Shown: positions 1 to 8,183 of the stretch, piece after piece
Layout of the letters: each line of letters opens with the position of its first letter
Position numbering within the stretch: the stretch's first letter is position 1
Assembly (NCBI GenBank): GCA_003242085.1
Contig: QBML01000023.1
Coordinates: 1 to 46,669, forward strand
Direction of reading: 5' to 3'
Origin: Pseudanabaena frigida
GTDB taxonomy: Bacteria > Cyanobacteriota > Cyanobacteriia > Pseudanabaenales > Pseudanabaenaceae
DNA length: 46,669 nt
The notes under the pieces: generated by a model
Told to the model about the DNA's origin: nothing
Databases searched by the model: none
What the model saw: only the letters and a program-made list of their open reading frames with translations
Translations under genes and position numbers: made by a program

Positions 1-74
1 TGCTTAAACTCGTTATCTTTTATTTACTCATTCATCTTTCATTTGTGCAACGCCAAAGAAAGAGATGTACATTT

Positions 75-866
75 TTAACGATGCTTCACAATGTTTTTAT
101 CCGTAATAATTGAAGGGAGTTTCCACCAAGGTAGATGGGGATATAGATGATGCTCTTGGTGATAGCCGAAATGATAGCAAGTGATGAATGACCAAAGTAA
201 AGGACGATAAATACTTTGAGCACTAGAAGAATTTTGATAACCATCAATTGGTTCTCGATGAGGTAGAAAAGTCCCAAAGTAGAAAACCTGAATCGAACTT
301 AAAATCGTGGGAACTGCTGAGAATAGAATTAAATTGGCATACGCAATATTCAGAAAACTATGCATACTTTCATAGGTCATAAGTAAAAATGCCAACCGCC
401 ACCAACTCCAATACCTTTGCATAAAGCAGATATACCAAGCGATCGCATTTTTATGTGTACCGTCATGAAAGTCAGGATCGGATTCACTAGTGGGAGCATG
501 ATGATGCTGCGAATGCTTTTTTAATAGCTGCTCATAAGAGAAAAAACCATAGAGCAAGAGGGCAAGAGAACCAATAAAATCGTTAATTTGATGATGCTTC
601 GGCAAAATTGCTCCATGCATAGCATCATGGGCTGTGATAAAAAGCCCAGTACAAAGAAAAGTTTGCCATAATATCGTCACTAATACCCAAAATAAGGAAG
701 TTTGTTCCACAGATACGGAATTTAATAAGAACCAAAAACCTATTGCCCAAATCGTAATAATTAATAGAGCAATCTCTGCTCCAGTGATGCCAATTTTCGA
801 GCCATCAAATACGGTATGAACTGAAGGGACAGAATTCTCTGAGGATAAATCTATAGGGTATTTCAT
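75..866 (-). CDS. crtW: Beta-carotene ketolase CrtW-type, membrane fatty-acid-desaturase fold
   Basis: A 263-residue membrane di-iron oxygenase of the fatty acid desaturase superfamily. The three histidine boxes are visible: HDAMH (about residues 80-84), HSQHHH (118-123) and HQEHH followed by LYPHLPWWKLP near the C-terminus. The last box and its PWW(Q/K)LP tail are typical of CrtW ketolases, which add the 4-keto group to beta-carotene to give echinenone or canthaxanthin. Hydrophobic segments lie at about 28-48, 55-75 and 170-195. The ATG start leaves a normal-length CrtW. No partner gene is adjacent and the downstream side lies outside the window. A generic desaturase is the alternative, but the third box favours CrtW. 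Confidence 0.85.
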   Translation of the reverse strand: MKYPIDLSSENSVPSVHTVFDGSKIGITGAEIALLIITIWAIGFWFLLNSVSVEQTSLFWVLVTILWQTFLCTGLFITAHDAMHGAILPKHHQINDFIGSLALLLYGFFSYEQLLKKHSQHHHAPTSESDPDFHDGTHKNAIAWYICFMQRYWSWWRLAFLLMTYESMHSFLNIAYANLILFSAVPTILSSIQVFYFGTFLPHREPIDGYQNSSSAQSIYRPLLWSFITCYHFGYHQEHHLYPHLPWWKLPSIITDKNIVKHR

Positions 867-1200
867 TTATAGAAAAGGCTTGAAGTGATTGCAGAGAGAT
901 AGGCATTTACTGGGCATTTACAATGCAGTCATTATCATAATTAATTCCATAGACAAAACTGCTTTCAAATTATGGTGTTTCTTGAAAAGAACACCCACTA
1001 GGATATATATTTGGCGAATAAAAAGCTTTACCATGCTTTTGCGGTTCGGCTATTCTCCGTCTTACCTTGGGTTCAGAACTGTAATACCCGAAACTCATCG
1101 GGGAAGTAATAAAATCTTGCACTTGATAAACTTGAGCGATCACATACTCACTACCTTTACGAGGTTGATTTAGGAAGTTGATTCAGATCATTCTCAATAC
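867..1200. other. Gene-poor spacer upstream of crtW
   Basis: No convincing gene. A plus-strand frame at 889-1173 has no recognisable domain and no good ribosome site. Within it, near 1040-1075, the words YSPSYLGFRTV resemble the end of formylglycine-generating-enzyme-like (SUMF1) domains, but this is too short to call. The crtW promoter should lie at the left end. Confidence 0.4.
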
Positions 1201-1275
1201 TTAAAAATTATAGCCAAAACCAACCAAAATACCCAAATCTTTTATACGCAAAAAATCTAGATTAAAGTGCTTTAC
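1201..1275 (-). pseudogene. C-terminal remnant of an outer-membrane beta-barrel gene
   Basis: Read on the minus strand, the last 24 codons before a TAA give ...NLDFLRIKDLGILVGFGYNF. This matches the C-terminus of the intact gene at 5552-6277 (NLAFLNSTDLGIVVGIGYNF), including the terminal aromatic residue typical of outer-membrane barrels. An in-frame TAA lies just upstream and the rest of the gene is absent. A 53 nt palindrome (1288-1340) and a copy of the element found upstream of the intact gene (1401-1447) lie on the upstream side. Together they suggest a duplicated gene that lost its middle. The similarity is seen directly; the history is inferred. Confidence 0.7.
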
Positions 1276-1287
1276 TTAGAGAAAAGT

Positions 1288-1340
1288 CCTAATATCTTAT
1301 TGAGATCTTTGCAATGCAAAGATCTCAATAAGATATTAGG
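1288..1340. repeat. 53 nt near-perfect palindrome
   Basis: Two 26 nt arms, starting CCTAATATC and ending GATATTAGG, are exact inverted copies around a single central A. It lies between the barrel-gene remnant and the shared element at 1401, where a deletion seems to have happened. Confidence 0.9.
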
Positions 1341-1400
1341 TTCTGATAGCAAAGATTTGTACATACTTGTACATACCATAGTTACTAACTTGACATAGTC

Positions 1401-1447
1401 GTGTTTGACTTCGTGAATAAATTGATTGATTACAAATAAGTTTAAGA
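1401..1447 (-). repeat. Shared intergenic element, copy A
   Basis: Minus-strand text GTAATCAATCAATTTATTCA continues with CGAAGTCAAACACGAC. It closely matches copy D (6331-6394) and is related to copies B and C. It sits beyond the barrel-gene remnant, as copy D sits before the intact barrel gene. One frame reads VINQFIHEVKHD. Confidence 0.65.
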
Positions 1448-1486
1448 TTAGCTTAAGGATTATGACATGCAATCATTCTAATTGTC

Positions 1487-3208
1487 TCAAGCAGGTAAGG
1501 TATAGCGTTTTTCGATCGCTGATTTAATGCGAGCGCGACTATCTATAGGTGATAGATCTGTAGTTGTTTCAATCTCGCTGACCTCCTTTGCTAAAGATTC
1601 ATCTTTAATCGAATTTTGGAGCCAATTCGAATAATCTTGTAGATGCAAATGATGTAACCAAGTGCGATCGTCCACTCCTGCGGCAAGTTGGATAAACATA
1701 ATTAGATTTTGGGCTTTGAGATTTAATTGGTTGTCTTCGCCTCTAAAAAAGAAACAGCGATCGTTGCCCAAATTCCCTTCAGCATAGGTTCGCATATGTC
1801 GTTGTCTTTCTTGGCGAGGAGGGATTACTTGAAATTGAAATGGCTGATCCTCATTTTTTAAGAACCATGCAACTCCTTCTCCAGCAAGAATTTCTGAAGC
1901 CAGAGAGTCAGTAGGAAGCTGATGTCCAACAGCTTTGCAAAAATCTGTAATTGTTTGCGAAGGTGACTTAACGGCAATAATCGTATCAACTAAAGACAAA
2001 GCTGAAGTCGCCACGTGTTCGGGATGAACTGTAATCATCAAAGTACCACTCACAGACTGAGGCAAGGTAACCGCAGCATTCCAATCAGCATGGAACATAT
2101 GATGTACTTCATCAATGATAATCCAATGCGGTCGCCCTGTTCGCACGCGCATTTCCAAGAGAGAAGGTAATAATTGAGCAAGATATAAGGGGCGATCGTC
2201 AATTTTTACTCCCATTAAATTGACGATTAGATTCTGTTCAGGCTTACTCAAAGCAGTTAATACTTCAGCGGAATTAGGAATCTGTTGAGCATTTCCCAAG
2301 ATCACGCTTTGCTCAAACTCTTGATAGTCTCCTTCAGGATCGATAATGCAGACCTGATAGCCCTTATCAATAAACCTCTCGATTAATCCCGTCGCTAGTG
2401 TTGATTTGCCTCCGCCAGAGATACCCGCCAACAAAATATTGCGATTGAGTGGCTGAATATAGACATCGCGATCGCCATCAAGTTTACCCAATAAAATGCG
2501 ATGACGATCTGGCAAAATTGAGGATTCTCGGAGATCTTCTGTTAGATCTAGAGTTAATAATCTCTCGATTAATTCAACTACACCTTCACCTCGGCTTGCT
2601 TGAGTCACCCAATCCACTTCACTTTTGACCGATGGTAGAGCATTAGCTACAGCGACAGAAAGCTCGCATAATTTAAGAAAAGATAGATCGTTCTCCGCAT
2701 CACCAACGGCCACTGTATTACGGACAGATAATCCCATTTTGTCAAGAGCCTCACGCAGTCCTGTCGCTTTGTTCACTCCCGCTGGCAAAACCATTACTGC
2801 GCCTTTATTAAAGATTACCTGTAGATCTAGTCCTAGTTCTCGAATTGTAGTTAGTACTTCAGTTTCATTAGGTTCCCATGTTGCGACAATCACTTTGCCG
2901 ATCGAGAGAGGATTGATATTATGCGATCGCAAAGTCTGCAAAAATTTCTCAGGCGGTAAGCTACCTAGCAATAACTCTTCGCGAGTTGCGGGAAAGTAGA
3001 TTACGGCTCCATTCTCAGCAACAACACAATCAAACAAATTAACTTCAGGAAATACTCGAAGAATATCTTCCAGTTGTCTTCCTGTCACTAGAATTAGCTT
3101 TCGTCCAGATTTTTGTAATTTTTTGAGGGCAACTAGAGTCGTCTCCGAAACCTTTCCATCCTGTGCTAAGGTTCCATCATAATCTGTTGCTAATATTAAG
3201 TAGTGCAT
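1487..3208 (-). CDS. HAD-family phosphatase fused to a HerA/DUF87-like P-loop ATPase
   Basis: A 573-residue two-domain protein. Residues 1-215 are a Cof-type (HAD-IIB) phosphatase: the DYDGT nucleophile motif is at 9-13, VTGR is near residue 42, and GDAEND is near 168-174. Residues 240-480 form a P-loop ATPase with Walker A GISGGGKST (about 260-268), a following IDPEGDY segment like those in HerA/VirD4 ATPases, and Walker B WIIIDEVHH (about 360-368). The remaining ~90 residues match nothing I know. Similar fusions occur in cyanobacteria under generic HAD names; the substrate is unknown. It may couple dephosphorylation of a sugar-phosphate-like ligand to an ATP-driven motor, but that is inference. 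No operon partner is within 100 bp. Confidence 0.8.
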   Translation of the reverse strand: MHYLILATDYDGTLAQDGKVSETTLVALKKLQKSGRKLILVTGRQLEDILRVFPEVNLFDCVVAENGAVIYFPATREELLLGSLPPEKFLQTLRSHNINPLSIGKVIVATWEPNETEVLTTIRELGLDLQVIFNKGAVMVLPAGVNKATGLREALDKMGLSVRNTVAVGDAENDLSFLKLCELSVAVANALPSVKSEVDWVTQASRGEGVVELIERLLTLDLTEDLRESSILPDRHRILLGKLDGDRDVYIQPLNRNILLAGISGGGKSTLATGLIERFIDKGYQVCIIDPEGDYQEFEQSVILGNAQQIPNSAEVLTALSKPEQNLIVNLMGVKIDDRPLYLAQLLPSLLEMRVRTGRPHWIIIDEVHHMFHADWNAAVTLPQSVSGTLMITVHPEHVATSALSLVDTIIAVKSPSQTITDFCKAVGHQLPTDSLASEILAGEGVAWFLKNEDQPFQFQVIPPRQERQRHMRTYAEGNLGNDRCFFFRGEDNQLNLKAQNLIMFIQLAAGVDDRTWLHHLHLQDYSNWLQNSIKDESLAKEVSEIETTTDLSPIDSRARIKSAIEKRYTLPA

Positions 3209-3309
3209 AAGTTTTGATTGATTGCCATGCTAAAACAGTTCTATCCTTATTACCACAGATAGAATTGATACTCAGCTTTTATAGAAAAACTACAAAACTG
3301 TTGTGAAGT

Positions 3310-3774
3310 CTAAATGCATCCCAATACTGACAGAGTATAGGTATTGCCGATCGCATTAAGACCGCCAATAAATACATTCACTTGAAATGGATCTAGTTGT
3401 GGCTGAGGTGAGCCGACTAGTCTTAATGGTTTACCAACTTTAACTGCAACATTATCTTTTTTGTAAGCTCTACTAGAACTATTGTCGCTGTACTTGAGAT
3501 TTAGTTCTACATCGAAGTTGGCGTTGTTTTCGGGGATAATAGTTGCCACATAGCGGTTGAAAGAGCGATCGCTGGGCACAGCAAAGTCAGTATTCCAGTT
3601 GTTATTGGTAACCAAGGTGCTAAATGGAGAAACCGTCTTTTTTACACTAGTACCTGTAGCTCCTATTACATTGAGTGCAGTACAAGTTTCTGCTTGGGCA
3701 GAGGATACAAAAGATAAGCTTATTAGTAAACCTAAAATTCCTAATAATTTGGCGTTAACAGAATTTAGAAACAT
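3310..3774 (-). CDS. Secreted hypothetical protein
   Basis: A 154-residue protein with a clear signal peptide: a hydrophobic stretch at about 10-24 and a likely cut after AQA before ETC. The mature part has only two cysteines, one at its start (TCTAL) and one at its end (LGCI), which could form a disulfide. The remainder is beta-rich with polar strands such as NANFDVELNLKYSDNSSS. A GGGAG ribosome site precedes the ATG. I do not recognise the family. It opens the run of stress-type genes transcribed leftwards and is separated from the next gene by a hairpin. Confidence 0.75.
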   Translation of the reverse strand: MFLNSVNAKLLGILGLLISLSFVSSAQAETCTALNVIGATGTSVKKTVSPFSTLVTNNNWNTDFAVPSDRSFNRYVATIIPENNANFDVELNLKYSDNSSSRAYKKDNVAVKVGKPLRLVGSPQPQLDPFQVNVFIGGLNAIGNTYTLSVLGCI

Positions 3775-3802
3775 ATATTCTCCCTATGAATTTTAGAGTT
3801 GA

Positions 3803-3829
3803 GGTATGCAACACATTGTGTTGCATACC
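3803..3829. terminator. Perfect hairpin after the DUF1269 gene
   Basis: 13 nt arms (GGTATGCAACACA and its inverse) surround one base, directly beyond the stop codon of the gene at 3841. There is no strong T-run, so terminator function is inferred from position. Confidence 0.6.
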
Positions 3830-3840
3830 AAATAATGAAA

Positions 3841-4326
3841 TTACGCCTTTGCTAAAACTGCCTGTAACTTTGCTTCGTCTTCGTTCGATAGAGAAGTTTT
3901 GATTACTTTGCCCTTAAACTTACTAAGATCCTCTAGCACCTTATCAGAGGTGGCTCGTCTTACTAATACAAAGATGGCAGACGTACCAGGGGTAATTGTA
4001 CTGCCAACATCTCTAATAAAATTATCATCAATTCCAATGTCAGTCAATGCTCCTGAGACTCCTCCCGCTAATGCCCCGACTGCCCATCCTAAGAGAGGAT
4101 TAAAAAAGATGAAGCCAAATAGCAGCCCCCATAACCCTCCACTTAAGGCTCCACTAGCGGTTAGTTCTTGAGTCTGCTTGATCTGCACTTTCCCTTCTTT
4201 ATTTCTGATGGCGATCGCAGCATCTTCGAGATCGATTAAGTGTTCTTGCTGAAGTTTTCGGAGTTCTAGTACAACAGCGTCAGCAGTAAATTCGTCATTA
4301 AAGCCAATTGCAATCAGACTACTCAT
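3841..4326 (-). CDS. DUF1269 family membrane protein
   Basis: A 161-residue protein matching the DUF1269 pattern. The N-terminal alpha/beta part begins SSLIAIGFNDEFTADAVV. A glycine-rich hydrophobic hairpin follows at about 60-95 (SGGLWGLLFGFIFFNPLLGWAVGA). The C-terminal part contains TPGTSAIFVLVRR. The family is common near stress genes in cyanobacteria and has no settled function; association with membranes is likely. An AGGA ribosome site precedes the ATG. It stands alone between two hairpins (3803-3829 and 4366-4388). Confidence 0.85.
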   Translation of the reverse strand: MSSLIAIGFNDEFTADAVVLELRKLQQEHLIDLEDAAIAIRNKEGKVQIKQTQELTASGALSGGLWGLLFGFIFFNPLLGWAVGALAGGVSGALTDIGIDDNFIRDVGSTITPGTSAIFVLVRRATSDKVLEDLSKFKGKVIKTSLSNEDEAKLQAVLAKA

Positions 4327-4365
4327 ATATCGATCCTGTTGATAATTTTTTGTTATTTAGTCAGA

Positions 4366-4388
4366 AAAGCGGTGCAAAGCACCGCTTT
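4366..4388. terminator. Hairpin between the LEA-like and DUF1269 genes
   Basis: AAAGCGGTGC and its exact inverse flank a 3 nt AAA loop. It lies just past the stop codon of the leftward gene at 4400. Confidence 0.65.
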
Positions 4389-4399
4389 CTCTTTTTTAG

Positions 4400-4903
4400 T
4401 TAGGATTTGATCTTATTTTTAATAGACTTAGCTGTATCTGATGCTTTCTCAGTGAGTGAGTTAATTGCATCTCCAGTCTTATCTTTGATATAACTGGCGG
4501 CGTCTCCAGCTTTGTCTAAAGCCGAGTCAACCCCTTTCTTGGTATCTTCTTTAGCCAAACTCACTTTGTCTCCAACGTTACTTAGTGACTTTTCTACCTG
4601 CTTTACAATTGGAGGTGTATCTTCGTTTGAACTCCGCTTCATTTTGTCAAAATCAGCAGTTCCCTGAATTTCGTTTAAACCTTGATTTGAATTATCTTCA
4701 GATGTGTATTCTGGATTAGTATCGTAAGCAGTGGTATTTAATGACTCCTCAGCCTTCTTCTGAATGTTAGGCATAGTCAGATTGTCAGTAATTTGATTTG
4801 GGCTGTCCTGAGCTGCGATCGCTGGTACAACATTCCCAAACGTCACAAATCCCAAAATAGCAACTATGACCAGTAAACGATTTAAAAATTGAGTAAATTT
4901 CAT
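4400..4903 (-). CDS. Exported LEA-like stress protein
   Basis: A 167-residue protein with a signal peptide (hydrophobic about 10-28, AIAA before QDSPNQ). The mature part is low-complexity and strongly hydrophilic. The last 70 residues carry repeated amphipathic 11-residue-like units rich in Lys, Asp and Ala (VDSALDKAGDAASYIKDKTG and similar), the style of group 3 late-embryogenesis-abundant proteins. Such proteins are thought to protect membranes or proteins during drying or salt stress. An AGGAG site precedes the ATG. Copy B of the shared element lies 60-106 nt upstream. The gene at 10959 has the same architecture. Confidence 0.75.
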   Translation of the reverse strand: MKFTQFLNRLLVIVAILGFVTFGNVVPAIAAQDSPNQITDNLTMPNIQKKAEESLNTTAYDTNPEYTSEDNSNQGLNEIQGTADFDKMKRSSNEDTPPIVKQVEKSLSNVGDKVSLAKEDTKKGVDSALDKAGDAASYIKDKTGDAINSLTEKASDTAKSIKNKIKS

Positions 4904-4960
4904 AGAGTTTCTCCTAATCTAATTGAGCATCGCAAAGTGTTGCTAAAACTACTATGACAA

Positions 4961-5010
4961 GTGAATGTTTGATTTCTTGAATGAGTTGGTTGATTAAGAA
5001 ATAAACTGTA
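4961..5010 (-). repeat. Shared intergenic element, copy B
   Basis: Minus-strand text TTTCTTAATCAACCAACTCA then TTCAAGAAATCAAACATT. It starts about 60 nt upstream of the LEA-like ATG and just after the Hlip stop codon. One frame reads VYFLINQLIQEIKHSLV, close to copy C. It could be a promoter region or a short conserved reading frame. Confidence 0.65.
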
Positions 5011-5029
5011 ATAGCACAAAGAATCAGAT

Positions 5030-5236
5030 CTACGAAACTGGAACTACGCCAGAAGCCAAGATACCCCAAAAATGGAGAATTCCTTGATGGGTAAATAGTT
5101 CGATCGCGATCGCTGATATAAAGCCAATCATGGCTAGGCGACCATTCCATAGTTCTGCTTGCGGTGTGAATCCTGAAATCCAAGCATTACGACTCATTAC
5201 TCTTGCTGCTTCAGCCTGTGGTGTATTAGTTTGCAT
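5030..5236 (-). CDS. High-light-inducible protein (Hlip/SCP)
   Basis: A 68-residue protein with one chlorophyll-binding helix: ELWNGRLAMIGFISAIAIEL contains the ExxNGRxAMxGF signature of Hlips. The N-terminus is soluble and polar. Hlips bind chlorophyll and carotenoid in the thylakoid and protect photosystem II and chlorophyll-synthesis complexes under high light. I chose the ATG at 5234-5236 because GGAG sits 8 nt upstream; a TTG seven codons earlier would be the longer alternative. It is followed closely by copy B of the shared element and the LEA-like gene. Confidence 0.92.
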   Translation of the reverse strand: MQTNTPQAEAARVMSRNAWISGFTPQAELWNGRLAMIGFISAIAIELFTHQGILHFWGILASGVVPVS

Positions 5237-5551
5237 AGTACTTGCTCCGAAATTCAAAAATTTACTTAGTCTCTTGACTACTAATAGAATTACACATGCA
5301 TGGTGGAGATAGCGTTGCAGAAGGTCTTAGAGCGTATACTTTGTATAAGTAGCTCCCAAATATCGATCTAAGGAGATAGATGCAATCCGAAGTACTACAT
5401 TTATCTCTTTAAGAACCCATTTAAGAATTGCTCTAGAATCTCCCCATCTCGGAAGAGAATTAATCTTTCCCCCTTTTTAAGGGGGATTGAGGGGGATCTC
5501 TTAGAGTTTTTAAATACAGAAAGTAATTCTTAAATAGTTTCTAAGGCTTAA
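5237..5551. other. Spacer upstream of the Hlip gene, with a C5/G5 repeat
   Basis: No gene seen. At 5469-5485 CCCCC-TTTTTAA-GGGGG forms a small hairpin, followed by ATTGAGGGGG. This is the style of a dispersed cyanobacterial intergenic repeat. The Hlip promoter should lie at 5240-5340. Confidence 0.5.
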
Positions 5552-6277
5552 TTAGAAGTTATAGCCAATACCAACTACAATCCCGAGATCGGTACTATTC
5601 AAAAATGCTAGATTTGCTGCCACATTAATTGTAAAAACAGATGACAGTGGAATATCAACACCCCCCGTTAATAGGAGTCCATAACTATTTGTAGAACCAG
5701 TGTTAATCGCAACACCACCACCTAGATAAGGAGAGAACTTAAAATCACCAAAAGGTTCTTGAGGTGAAAAATCATAAGTTACAGGAAGTAAAACGGTTAC
5801 AAAATCTCTTAACAGCAGCAAGCTAGGACGTACCGATATAGTTTCAGTCAAGCCTAGTTTGCTAATAATAACGAGACTGCGATCGCCCACATTTCCATCA
5901 CCAGAAAGACCGAAGTTAGCGCCAACACCAAGAAAGCTTGGTCCTGAACGAGTAGCTCTAAATATTCGATTGCCGTTACTATCAGTTGGAGGTGCAATTT
6001 GGGCTACTGAGTTAGTAGAGCCTTTAAGAGTGGCGGCGCTTCCATCAGGAACAGCTGTTAAAGTAGCTACGGTTGATACTTTCCCTTCTGGTAGCTGAAT
6101 ACTACTTTCAACCTTCTTTAGACTTGTTGGAGTAGTTGTAGATTCAGCACTTTGCTTTTTGTTAGTTATAGTCTGACAATTCTTGACCCATCCACATGCA
6201 GAATTTTGTGCTTCCACTTCAGTAATAGAATTACCGAGTACTAATAGAGTAATACCAGCGAGAAGATGAAACTTCAT
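5552..6277 (-). CDS. Putative outer-membrane beta-barrel protein
   Basis: A 241-residue secreted protein. A signal peptide (about 1-23, ending EVEA) is followed by a polar linker of about 85 residues and then a glycine-rich beta domain with alternating strands (LGVGANFGLS, YLGGGVAINTG, LLTGGVDIPLS). The end VVGIGYNF has the C-terminal phenylalanine that marks outer-membrane barrels for BAM-mediated insertion. The mature N-terminus has two cysteines (SACGWVKNC), a possible disulfide. Copy D of the shared element lies 54-117 nt upstream. A decayed copy of the C-terminus is at 1201-1275. No specific family is recognised. Confidence 0.75.
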   Translation of the reverse strand: MKFHLLAGITLLVLGNSITEVEAQNSACGWVKNCQTITNKKQSAESTTTPTSLKKVESSIQLPEGKVSTVATLTAVPDGSAATLKGSTNSVAQIAPPTDSNGNRIFRATRSGPSFLGVGANFGLSGDGNVGDRSLVIISKLGLTETISVRPSLLLLRDFVTVLLPVTYDFSPQEPFGDFKFSPYLGGGVAINTGSTNSYGLLLTGGVDIPLSSVFTINVAANLAFLNSTDLGIVVGIGYNF

Positions 6278-6330
6278 CGGTTTATTCCTTTGTAAATATT
6301 TAAACTCTATTTACAAGTTTTAAACTAGTC

Positions 6331-6394
6331 ATGATTGCTTTTATGGATGACTTGATTGATTACAATTTGATTGATTGACTTAATCACAAAATGT
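6331..6394 (-). repeat. Shared intergenic element, copy D
   Basis: Minus-strand text TTGTAATCAATCAAGTCATC then CATAAAAGCAATCATGAC aligns with copy A with about three quarters of bases identical. One frame reads VINQVIHKSNHD and then a stop. It lies 54-117 nt upstream of the barrel-protein ATG. Confidence 0.65.
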
Positions 6395-6402
6395 AATATA
6401 GC

Positions 6403-6455
6403 AAATCCAAATAGGAAAAGGCGGCGCTTCGCGCCGCCTTTTCCTATTTGGATTT
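6403..6455. repeat. Family A palindrome (GGCGGCGC core)
   Basis: 25 nt perfect arms with a 3 nt TTC loop. The outer arm contains CCAAATAGG and the core is GGCGGCGC-TTC-GCGCCGCC. It sits just past the stop of the PRC-barrel gene and upstream of the barrel-protein gene. It may act as terminator, mobile repeat, or both. Confidence 0.9.
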
Positions 6456-6481
6456 TATGTCCTAGCGAAGCGCCGCTCGTT

Positions 6482-7888
6482 CTAGCTTAGAGCAGCTTTA
6501 CCAGATTCAGGAGCACGTAAATCATCTAAAGAGAGAGTAGGTGTTTCTGTATAAACGGAATCAAGTAAAACTTCTAATACATCAGCTTCACGGGAAATAG
6601 CGATCGCTTGATGTGTAATTAATTCCCCAACATTGAGGATTACTTCGTCATTGCGATCGAGAATAACGCGAGTTACGGGACGACCCAAAGCCCCCTTAAT
6701 CCTTTTATCTTCAACAGCTTGAACACCATGCTCTTGTAAATTGCTTGCAGTCTCTTTAACCTGTTCCCACAATCCCTTAGCTCCGTCCTTAACCTGTTGT
6801 CCGACATTAGAACCTGTAACTCTCAAAGCATCACCTGTTGTTAAGCCGACAGATTCTAATAGAGCTTGCTCTTGATGATGAGTTTTTGCTCTTTCAATGA
6901 CCTTTGGAGTCACAATTTGACCTTCTACAGCCACAACTGAGCCTTCAGATGTAAAAATCATCTTGTTCACTCGCCGACCTTGCGCCTGATCAATGCCAAT
7001 ATTTGCACCGATACCTGCGACGGTTCCAGATAATCTTTCGCCCAGTCTCCCTGTCACTCGTCCTCCCGTTGCATGATAGAGATCGTTGGTCATATTTAGG
7101 TTCCGAGCAGCCAAGATATGTGATGAATTTACCACCTGTCCTTCCTGAATTAAAGTTATGCCATCGGTAGTTTCTAAAGTTTTTTGAGCAACTTTTCCTA
7201 ATACAAAAGTTTCTTGTTCTTCAGGATCGACTACAGCATTTGTAAAGCTAGTACCTGCAAATGTCGTTGCTTCTTGAAACTTCTCTCCTGTAAATTGAGC
7301 AGCTTCTTGAGCTTTTTCCCCTGTAAATTGAGCCATTTCCTGCACTTTGCCGCTGGCAGTTTGCATCACGCCTCTAATTCCACCAACTTGCTCTTGCATT
7401 AGGTCAGCAGTTTCTGAAGGAACAAATGCGATATCTTCACCAATTTTAAGGGTGTCAGGAGCAGGGACAAAAGAGCGTCCAGAATAAGCGTCTGCAAAAA
7501 TTCCTCCAGACACCTCATATCCTTCGATCGCTCCAGTAATATCGTCAAAGTAAAGGTCTACCATTGTTCCAAGATCGCGACCATCAACGGTCATAATTCT
7601 CGTACCTTTCAAGATATTATCTTTCTCTAAAATACTCTGGATTTCAGGAAATTCAATGGCTGAATCTACAGTATCCCTAGAAGCGACAATTACTGCATCA
7701 GCACCGATCGCTCGAACTTTGCTCAAAGGAAGTACCAAGGCATTGCTAAACCATCCACCTTCATCTACAAGGAAACCTAATAGCTGGTTCTTTTCTTGAT
7801 CGAAAATCAAATCTGCAATTGTCTTAAACTCTTCCCCAGAGTCGTAGGCGACTATAGGCTTCCCAATCATTCCTTTGCCATTACGCAT
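6482..7888 (-). CDS. PRC-barrel domain stress protein with LEA-like middle
   Basis: A 468-residue protein. Residues 5-75 and 85-160 are two PRC-barrel-type units (GKPIVAYDSGEEFKTIADLI, then MTVDGRDLGTMVDLYFDDIT). Residues about 175-215 repeat an 11-residue unit (EMAQFTGEKAQ / EAAQFTGEKFQ), as in LEA helices. Further PRC-like strands follow at 235-345 and 395-440 (RPVTRVILDRNDEVI). PRC barrels occur in photosynthetic reaction-centre H subunits and RimM; here the role is unknown, probably stress-linked. AGGAG precedes the ATG by 10 nt. The gene upstream (7924-8115) is only 35 nt away, so the two are likely co-transcribed. Confidence 0.82.
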   Translation of the reverse strand: MRNGKGMIGKPIVAYDSGEEFKTIADLIFDQEKNQLLGFLVDEGGWFSNALVLPLSKVRAIGADAVIVASRDTVDSAIEFPEIQSILEKDNILKGTRIMTVDGRDLGTMVDLYFDDITGAIEGYEVSGGIFADAYSGRSFVPAPDTLKIGEDIAFVPSETADLMQEQVGGIRGVMQTASGKVQEMAQFTGEKAQEAAQFTGEKFQEATTFAGTSFTNAVVDPEEQETFVLGKVAQKTLETTDGITLIQEGQVVNSSHILAARNLNMTNDLYHATGGRVTGRLGERLSGTVAGIGANIGIDQAQGRRVNKMIFTSEGSVVAVEGQIVTPKVIERAKTHHQEQALLESVGLTTGDALRVTGSNVGQQVKDGAKGLWEQVKETASNLQEHGVQAVEDKRIKGALGRPVTRVILDRNDEVILNVGELITHQAIAISREADVLEVLLDSVYTETPTLSLDDLRAPESGKAALS

Positions 7889-7923
7889 TTCAGATATTCT
7901 CCTAGATTTGGTGAAAGTAAACC

Positions 7924-8115
7924 TTAATTGGCAGGTCTATCGATTTTTACAGGTTGGTTGGTAGAAGTACTCTTTACTTCAGTCTCTTTCCCAAAATTAG
8001 GAATGAAGTCAATTACTCCAAAATATTCTAGTGCTACGACTCCTACAGCAGCTATCAGCATAGCTAAGCCAGTATACAGAACAGAATTATTTTTCTTTCC
8101 TACAAGTCTAGGCAT
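7924..8115 (-). CDS. Small single-span membrane protein
   Basis: A 63-residue protein: a basic N-terminus (MPRLVGKKNN), one transmembrane helix (about 12-32), then a short polar tail ending DRPAN. I chose the ATG at 8113-8115 because GAGAAAAT precedes it. A frame open to 8232 would read through the shared element and give no plausible protein. It is upstream of, and probably co-transcribed with, the PRC-barrel gene. Family not recognised. Confidence 0.65.
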   Translation of the reverse strand: MPRLVGKKNNSVLYTGLAMLIAAVGVVALEYFGVIDFIPNFGKETEVKSTSTNQPVKIDRPAN

Positions 8116-8183
8116 ATATTTTCTCGCAGTTTCTAGTTGTCTAGAGAAATAAAAATTTCCTAGATTTCCACCTTGGCAGCATA

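Noticed and set aside
889-1173. Open frame of 94 codons upstream of crtW
   Set aside because: No domain and no ribosome site; a GFRTV phrase recalls the end of SUMF1 domains but is far too short to support a pseudogene call.
4914-5183. 89-codon frame on the minus strand overlapping the Hlip gene
   Set aside because: It overlaps a clear Hlip in another frame. Its only interesting part is copy B of the shared element, reported separately.
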